Source of the DNA: Cenococcum geophilum 1.58
Taxonomy: Eukaryota > Ascomycota > Dothideomycetes > Gloniales > Gloniaceae
Length of the DNA: 64,000 nt
Assembly (NCBI GenBank): GCA_001692895.1
Contig: KV748258.1
Span: 62,001-126,000 of the forward strand
Reading direction: 5' to 3'
How positions within the stretch are numbered: position 1 is the stretch's first letter; every line of letters starts with the position of its first letter. Shown one piece after another: positions 57,191-64,000 of the stretch. The notes below the pieces were generated by a model, which was given only the letters and a program-made list of their open reading frames with translations, ran no database searches and was not told the origin of the DNA. Both the position numbers and the translations under genes were made by a program.

Positions 57191-59465
57191 CTAAGAAAGA
57201 TAAACCAACCATTTTTAATGAATCAGAGCGGCAGCAGGACCGGCCGTTGGCAAGGATCGGTCTGTCATCTTAAGGTGGTGTTGGAAAACAACAGAAGAAA
57301 TTTTAGGGACGAGAGGGGAAATTAGTAATGATATAATAATAAATTCTTGCCAAAGGTGAGTAAAAGTTTGCTGTTAGCTGGAATGAATATATATGCTTGT
57401 TCTAGTATGCTGTACACAGCAAGCGCGACCTTATCATCGTGAATAAGTTAGAGAAATAGCAAGCAACGACGTGCGAAATGACAGCAATGAAACTTTTATA
57501 GACAGCTAGTGAGTTGGCAAGACCTTATCAAGAAATGAAAAGTTGAGAAGCGTGGGCTGAAATACGAACCTTAGCTCTCGAGTGCCAAGGGCCCCTCTCC
57601 TGAGTTACAGGAGGAATCAATCTCCGGCTATTACCATTATATTGAAGGTACCAAGGGACTCAATTCTTTCCTTGGTTTAATGGATGGGCATATAGTTAAT
57701 TTCCCCGCTCAGATGTACTCGTGCGGTATATTCGGGGAAAATGAAGCACTCCTACGAATATCCCATGCCTAACTGAGCGATTTCTTTGCAGCGTGATAAC
57801 ACAACTAAAGTTGAAAATAGAATAATAAAAAAGAGTACGTAAATAAGACAATGCTAGAAGAGTCCTATCAGGAATTTATAGAAGATATACCAACCGTTGT
57901 GGTTGTGAAAGCTATCAATCTTCGCATAAGCTAGTTAAAAAATGTCCCACAACTTATTTCGGTATACCTGGCTGCCAAGGTCCAGTAGCGAATATGGCCC
58001 GTGCGCGAACACCAAAATTTCAAACGAACGTCTCTACCACCCTCTACGTAAGATACCGCTCTGTCTATGTGGGCCTTGCTGGTAGGAATACCTTGACCAA
58101 ATCCGGGGACCGTAGGCTTTATATAGATCAATTTGGAGCTTTATTACTATAATCTAATATTGCAATTAATTGATTAAATCGACGACTTCATTTTGCTAAG
58201 ACCACGTTAAATTTAGAGCATCTGGTTGGCTCGCTTACTACTGGACCTTTATCGACGGCGCATGGGGTCATGGACCTTCAAGAGCATACTTCGCACACCT
58301 TCGTTTTTAAAACACATCATACTTAGCGGATTAAAAATTGGCAGATGCTACGATAATTTTGAGACAAATACAGTTGTAAATGTCCGCAGAAATTGTGCAC
58401 TTCCTCTTCTTGGGCATTTTCCGTCGGTGTGACCTCGGTGCTATAGGGGATGTGTAAGACTCAGCTCTGTGGCGCACGTACGTTGTCAGATTGATATGGC
58501 AAGGAGACCTTTATATCGCCCTCCTTCAGCCCCAGGAAAGTGAAGGTAGCGATAAGATAGATGAACGCCTGGAAGCGCGATGGACCCTTTATGCGCTGTG
58601 CGTCAGCTCGTAGTGACCAACAGCGCAGCGCCACAAGGCAGGGCACCAAGCAACGTTTCTTCTGTGCGCTAGCTTCCTGCACTTTGCTACGCAGGGCGGC
58701 TACCGGGGCAGATCTGAAGAAGATACTGCGACGGCGGGGATCGATACGTGCAATGTTATCAACCCCTGAACATCCGGGCAGTGATGGCGTTGCGTTGCTT
58801 TCAGAAAATAGGTGGTGCCTTCCCCGCGATGTGGCCAAGAAAAGGCTTACATGTGCCTCATTGAAGGGTATCTGGCGCCTGCCTCCTGTGGCTTCCGTGC
58901 CCAGTGTGTGCCCCAGTGGCCTCCCACACGCGCAAAACAAGCAATGTTTGTCTTGGCCTAGGGATGCACTCGTCAATACTGCCCGTCCTCCCCTTTCCGG
59001 GTCTTACAGGTGCTCTCGGTAGTTAGCGCAGGCTGGGAATCGACAGGCTGGCCAAGCTTCTATAACACTTCAGCTGTTCCGGAACGCATCGACATCATCC
59101 AGTTTCCCTCTGCCACCAACATCGACAACGCACCACCACCACTGTCTCACTGCAACTTCCGTCTTCCCCCACCCCTACTGTGACTGCTGCTACGATAAGA
59201 CAACCAGCCTAGATGACGCTGCTATAGTTGTCTTAGAATTTCGACATTATCATGTCCTTGTGACACGCGAGTTATCTTCTTCATCCCCCCGCTTCATTCA
59301 CACCCAGACGACGACCCGCGGCGGGCGCATCCATTACCATCCCAACCGACTCCCTTGGTGGCCCCTCATTCCTATGTCACCTCCCCTTCCCGCGGCAATC
59401 CGAATAGACTCTTCCCACTTCTTCCCGCTGCTTCGGTAACCTCCGCCAACCTTTAGCAAGTCAAG
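57191..59465. other. Long spacer and 5' region of sip5
   Basis: No convincing gene. 58,461-59,022 carries ORFs of 153-171 codons on both strands that overlap each other and lack motifs; I regard them as chance or as leader sequence. The last 400 bp are pyrimidine-rich, as is common upstream of fungal start codons. The context at the sip5 start is CAAGATGGG. Confidence 0.5.
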
Positions 59466-62212
59466 ATGGGGAACAGTTCGACCAAAGAATCGCGACCATC
59501 CTCTTCAAGAGGCGACTCGCGACCGAGCAGCGTCCGCAATGCAAGCTCCCCGACCACAACCGGACTCTCCGGGACATCGTCACACCCTCCTGGAGACAGA
59601 TTGACAGCCTCAATGTACACTTCCAGAGGTGGACGGGGCAGCAGACCAGATTTATCATTCCTTGGCATCGGAGGCGGATTAGATCGTGATGTGCCGACCG
59701 CAGAGACGAGGCGGGAAACTAAAGCGGAGCGAGAGGCCCGGAAATTGGAGAAAGAACGAGCTGCTAGGGAGAAAGAGCGTGAACGGAGTGTCCGCGAGGA
59801 GGGCGTAGATGGTGGGTATCTGGTGACATTGGGGACTTACACGGGTCCTGAAGACTTCAACAAAGCCGTTGTGAGGCAGTTGATGGTATGCACTTTGGGT
59901 ACACAGGATATTGAATAACATTGACTGACATATCTGGGCAGATTGAGCGCCGATTAGCTCCTTTCTGGAAAGGCCTAAATGATCATTCCGATTCTTGGAC
60001 GGAACACCAACTGGTGGCCGCTGTTAATGGTCTCCCTATACCTCCTGCTGATGAAATACTTCCAGAGGAACCACCACGCGGAAACAATCTGAGTGCAGAT
60101 TGGAACCCACGATCATCGAATTCGAATATCAATAGCCTCACATTTCCTATAACTTCGAGATCACCATCGTCTAACTCCGATAAATCGACAAATCTCTCTC
60201 CGTCACATCCGGCATTCTCTCTACCTTCTCTTACCTCCCCATCGCCGTCCTCGTCGCCATTTTTCAGGGGCCGCGCAAAGACGTTAGCTGCATTGACTAC
60301 ATCTTCTAGAAATAATTCCCAAACCGAAATGACGCCTCAAGAGATACAGCTCCCCAAGGATCCTTATGTTCATGGACAACGAACAGAAGCTTTTCTTTAC
60401 AAAAATGCTTCCGAATGTCCAATTTGCTTTCTATACTACCCACCTTACCTTAACAAAACCCGTTGCTGCGATCAACCAATTTGTTCAGAATGCTTTGTTC
60501 AGATCAAGAGACCAGATCCGCACCCTCCCGAACATCATGATCCGAGCGATCCTAACGCATCAAATGAACCTCCAGAAGACAATATGCTGGTGGCAGAGCC
60601 GGCCGCATGCCCATTTTGCGTTCAGCCCGAATTCGGAGTGACTTATGAATCGCCACCGTTTAGGAAAGGATTATCGTACGCCAACCAGGGAAATCATCCA
60701 CTTGCTACTGCAACATCTGCGATGTCTTCATCTTCCTCTTTGGGATCTCAAGGGTTAGGATCTCCGGCACCTACTTCGCGGAGGAGAACAACTTCAATTT
60801 CTGCTAACTCGTCAAATGTCATTACAACCGACAAAGTGAGGCCGGACTGGGCAAAGAAACTGTCCGATGCTCGTGCGCATGCATTGCGAAGAGCTGCCGC
60901 TGCTACAGCTCTACACAACGCAGCTTACATGATGGGTAATTTGCAAGCTTCCGAAGGCACTAGAGGGTTTGCCTTGGGGCGACGAAGGCGGACTATGTTT
61001 GGTGGCGACAGCCCTGGCAGCAGTGGGCATGGTACGCCACGCCACGGTGACGGTGTGAGTCTCGGGAACGTTGGTGCGCTTCTTGCCGCAGCGGAACGGG
61101 CTGGCCAATCCGGGAACCGACCGACGGAAGGGCAGAGCGATCTTTTCCCGGGCCGTCATAGCTCTAGGCGAAATCGGTTAGAAGATCTAGAAGATCTGAT
61201 GATGATGGAGGCGATTCGCCTAAGCCTTGCGGCTGAAGAAGAACGCAAGAAAAAGGAGGAAAAGGAGGCGGCCAAGGAAGCTAAGAAAGAAGAAAAGAAA
61301 AAAGCAAAAGAGGCGAAAAAGGCGGAGAAAGCCGCAAGGAAGAGCGGGTATATGCACAGTGGAACGTATGATCCCGATTCCGACTCACTCGCCGCCGGGT
61401 CATCTTCAACTGTTGCAGGTAAAGGCAAGGGCGTAGATCGATCTGCTGGATATGCCGGCTTCAACTCCTTGAACGAGCCAACTTCTTCCCTGGGCGCATC
61501 GTCCTCAAAGGAAGATCCTCAGCGCCACCTCGAACAAAGCCGTGCGCAAATCCAAGGCCAGTCCCCCAGTACTAATCATACTCCGTCCCCTTTTGATCCT
61601 TTAGCTGAGTCTGCGCCTCATCGTTCTATGCTCCGCCACCTCTCCAATGCATCGTCCTCGGCCTCCTCGTTTGCTGAATCTATACCAGGATCCCTTCATC
61701 AAGGAAGCACTGGTGGCTTTGGTGCCTCGGCTTCTTCCTTCGAACTTAGCCCAAATAATTCAGGGCTAAGCATTTCGAGGTCTGACACTCCTCCAGGTGG
61801 TACTCCAGGCACGGAACCCATGTTTAATTTCCGCAGTCTCGCTGCGGTAATTGGAAACGAAGAGGAGCAAAAGGACAGCGGAAATGATATTCTTCACATC
61901 GGGTATCTAACTGACAAAGACCGTCATTCGTCAGAATCCAGCTCAAACCAGAATAGGAGTCGAGGTGATTCTGGAGAAAGTTCCAGCAGCGCCCCGCCAC
62001 CTTCGTTGCGGCTGCCAGCCTATGCGGAGAAAGCAATCGGCATGGATGAAAGCGTTGCCACAATGCGGCCACCGAAGTTGACAAACAGCGATGAGATGGA
62101 ATCGGCCCCGCCTCTTCAGATCGTCTCGACCAATGCGTCGAACCCGTATGATGCAAAGCATTACGGTGATGTTAGTGTTTTAGATAGTTTTGGCCAGCAG
62201 ACTACGCAGTAG
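59466..62212 (+). CDS. sip5: Sip5-like protein (SNF1-interacting protein 5 family)
   Basis: Two exons, 59,466-59,885 and 59,942-62,212, joined across a 56-bp intron (donor GTATGC, branch-like CTGAC, acceptor CAG) give 896 aa. In yeast Sip5 binds the Snf1 kinase and the Glc7 phosphatase regulator and acts in glucose signalling; this role is inferred from family. Seen: Met-Gly-Asn-Ser-Ser at the N-terminus (possible myristoylation site), a charged Glu/Arg helix near 80-110, a RING-like zinc region with Cys-Pro-Ile-Cys at about 299-302, Cys-Cys-Asp-Gln-Pro-Ile-Cys at about 315-321 and Cys-Pro-Phe-Cys at about 363-366, a UIM-like helix (Glu-Ala-Ile-Arg-Leu-Ser-Leu) near 563-569, then a Lys/Glu coiled-coil to about 607. 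Long Ser/Pro-rich disordered regions surround these. Intact. Confidence 0.92.
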
Positions 62213-64000
62213 TGGTGGTGGTGAGGTGAGGGGGGGCGTTGGAGCGGGGGTTTTTGATGGCATATTGGCGCTAAAACATTTTGGCGCTCTGGGGTTTAGT
62301 GCTGCGTAGTTGTGGGATTATTTATGTTTACTTTCACTAGGGTATTTTTTAGAGGGGAAAGCTTTCTCTTCTTTCCACTCGAACTTGAGCTTTCTCTCAC
62401 TCCCCCTCCACAGTACTTGTCTTCCCCTTCCCCTCTTTCTTCATATCTTCTCTTACCATCTATTCCGGGCACGCATAAAGACTGTTGGGAGTTAGGCAGG
62501 GCGTTATTGGTTTTATTTTTGTCTTAGGAGGAGCTCTGATTTCATCAGTCTTCCTCTCCATCACCTATCTCATTCTTCCTTTGCCACCTTTCAACTTCTT
62601 TCCTTCACCTGTCACTCGCTCCCCGCTTGGCGGTGGAAGCAGAAACAGAATCTGGAGCATGCTTCTTTGTGTTTGGAGGTTTTGAGAATAGTCATCTAGG
62701 TAGTATGTACATTGTCGGATGCGTCCCATTGAAACAAAATCTCTGAATCTAGATACTACTTTTGTGACGTTTATTTAAGTAACATTTGCACACAATATCG
62801 GTTAGCCAGGTAGCCAGGTATTGTGTGTAATTGCAAATTCAAGAAATAGGACACTACTCTTTAAATCACATACTGACGCCATATCCAGATAGCAAATATA
62901 AGTCGTCCGGAGAGAGCGCGTTTTAGTTTCCATTTTAATGAAATGAATTATTCGGACAGTTAGATGGTCGAAATTGACACTTTAGGTTCGTAACATGACG
63001 CACTTCCGTGACCCGCAACACGGCCTTCCCAGATCTTAATCCACCTTATCTGATCCAGTCAAGCGGCACATCACCTGAAATCCCACGCTACCCCTGCAAT
63101 AAGATGTGGGGGAGGATATATTTCTCCCACATACATTTCCTCCAAGTGTCCCATCTTTTTGGCATGGAATAATCCTCAGTGCTATCATGACATCAAAAGC
63201 ATCTCTTAGACTGAATGCGCCCAACAAAGCCGGTATCACACGGGATATATAAGGGCTCGTTGGTTGCAAAGGCGTCAGATTGAAAAGTCCGGTAGAAAGA
63301 ACGCGTTCCTTCCTAATTTGGCACGCGTCTGTGGCACGGCCGTATGCAATATGGAGGAATGTGGAGCTTCAAGCTCCATATTAAAATGACGCCAAGAGCT
63401 CCATTCCGACTACTTACCTAGGTAGCACAGCTAAAGTGCCAAGTTATAGCGTTTCTTTTGGCGGTGAAAGAAATATAAGTGGCGGGTTGGTCCCGGCATA
63501 TGCGTCGGCATCGACCTATGCGAGCCTCTTCTAAGCCGTATTGGTGGTGCCTTTCATCTCCAAGGAATAACGATGAGAATCATTATTACCAACACAGTAG
63601 CGACCTTCAGCTCTTGTATGCATCTATTTAGGTAAGCGTCTTTTTGCTATGATGTCTGACAAAACCCTACTTTACTTCTAAAGCACAGACGCGTTGGGGT
63701 TATAGCGTAAAGAGTTTATTGTAGATGGTTTAATGACCCCAGCCTCCAAGCATTTCCCTTAACTGATAGTATAACACTTCTCTCGTGAATTTTTTTTGCC
63801 TCTGGCTTCCCGAAGAAGCCGATAAAGTCGCTGACAGGATTTATGAACATACGAATTCTTTAGATTTCGTGCATAGTACTAGTAGAACATTTAGCAAATT
63901 CTCTTCCGGCTTGGTCGCAGACCCTAACCAAGGGAGTGTTCAAGACTTGAGTTGAGCTTGAGAACCGCTGTAGAATCGGACACACTGGCCTCGAGTTCAC
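62213..64000. other. 3' region of sip5 and gene-free spacer to the window end
   Basis: No ORF above about 77 codons and no family match. Two small foldbacks are visible: TTGCACACAATA with TATTGTGTG around 62,786-62,825, and nested arms AATATGGA...TCCATATT enclosing GGAGCTTCAAGCTCC at 63,349-63,385. A gene edge may lie beyond 64,000. Confidence 0.5.

Noticed and set aside
57545-57660. tRNA-like stretch (GGTTCGTATTTC and a CTCCTG/CAGGAG stem on the minus strand)
   Set aside because: No matching acceptor stem or D arm could be assembled; the T-loop is non-canonical.
58461-59022. 171-codon minus ORF and 153-codon plus ORF over the same DNA
   Set aside because: They overlap each other almost fully, have no recognisable motif and lie in the upstream region of sip5.

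Overview
The window looks like a chromosome arm from a filamentous ascomycete (Pezizomycotina; class not resolvable from sequence alone). The evidence is short GT..AG introns of about 48-93 bp in the intact genes, fungal-type gene families (Sip5, choline oxidase, betaine aldehyde dehydrogenase, a Sacsin/NO VEIN-like giant), and blocks of AT-rich transposons peppered with TAA/TAG codons. Paired LTRs differ almost only by C/T and G/A transitions, the pattern left by repeat-induced point mutation (RIP).

Layout. 1-17,600 is AT-rich and contains two complete but dead LTR retrotransposons with intact target-site duplications: a chromodomain Ty3/Gypsy element (1698-7886) and a Ty1/Copia element (8058-14038). 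They sit in older degenerate DNA, followed by a SET-domain relic at about 15,990-16,690. 17,639-23,084 is a less mutated island holding one large minus-strand gene. I can assemble it as seven in-frame exons encoding a GHKL-ATPase plus NO VEIN C-terminal (DUF3883) protein of 1682 codons, broken by a single in-frame TAA. 23,797-26,117 is a 2.3-kb DNA element with perfect 18-bp terminal inverted repeats and a perfect 9-bp target duplication (Mutator-like). It carries two small palindromic elements and a GC-rich 28-bp minisatellite.

26,545-49,325 is a nest of transposons. Gypsy element 2 (26,545-33,459) lies just upstream of a degenerate Crypton-like tyrosine recombinase gene (Ndc10-type core, GCR1_C tail). 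That gene is split by Gypsy element 3 (35,553-43,576). Next come a palindromic tandem-repeat array and, at 44,584-49,325, a minus-strand tyrosine-recombinase retrotransposon with the split direct repeat order A1-ORFs-B1-A2-B2 (Ngaro/PAT/DIRS order), containing recognisable Gag zinc-finger, RT, RNase H and recombinase remnants. I consider this the most notable object in the window.

49,340-64,000 is GC-richer and gene-bearing. It holds a broken ComA-like (phosphosulfolactate synthase family) gene, a divergent choline oxidase / betaine aldehyde dehydrogenase pair that would together convert choline to glycine betaine, a decayed alpha/beta-hydrolase, and an intact two-exon sip5 gene. Several single-copy genes near the repeat blocks carry disabling changes, two of which are nonsense codons of the type expected from RIP spreading out of repeats.
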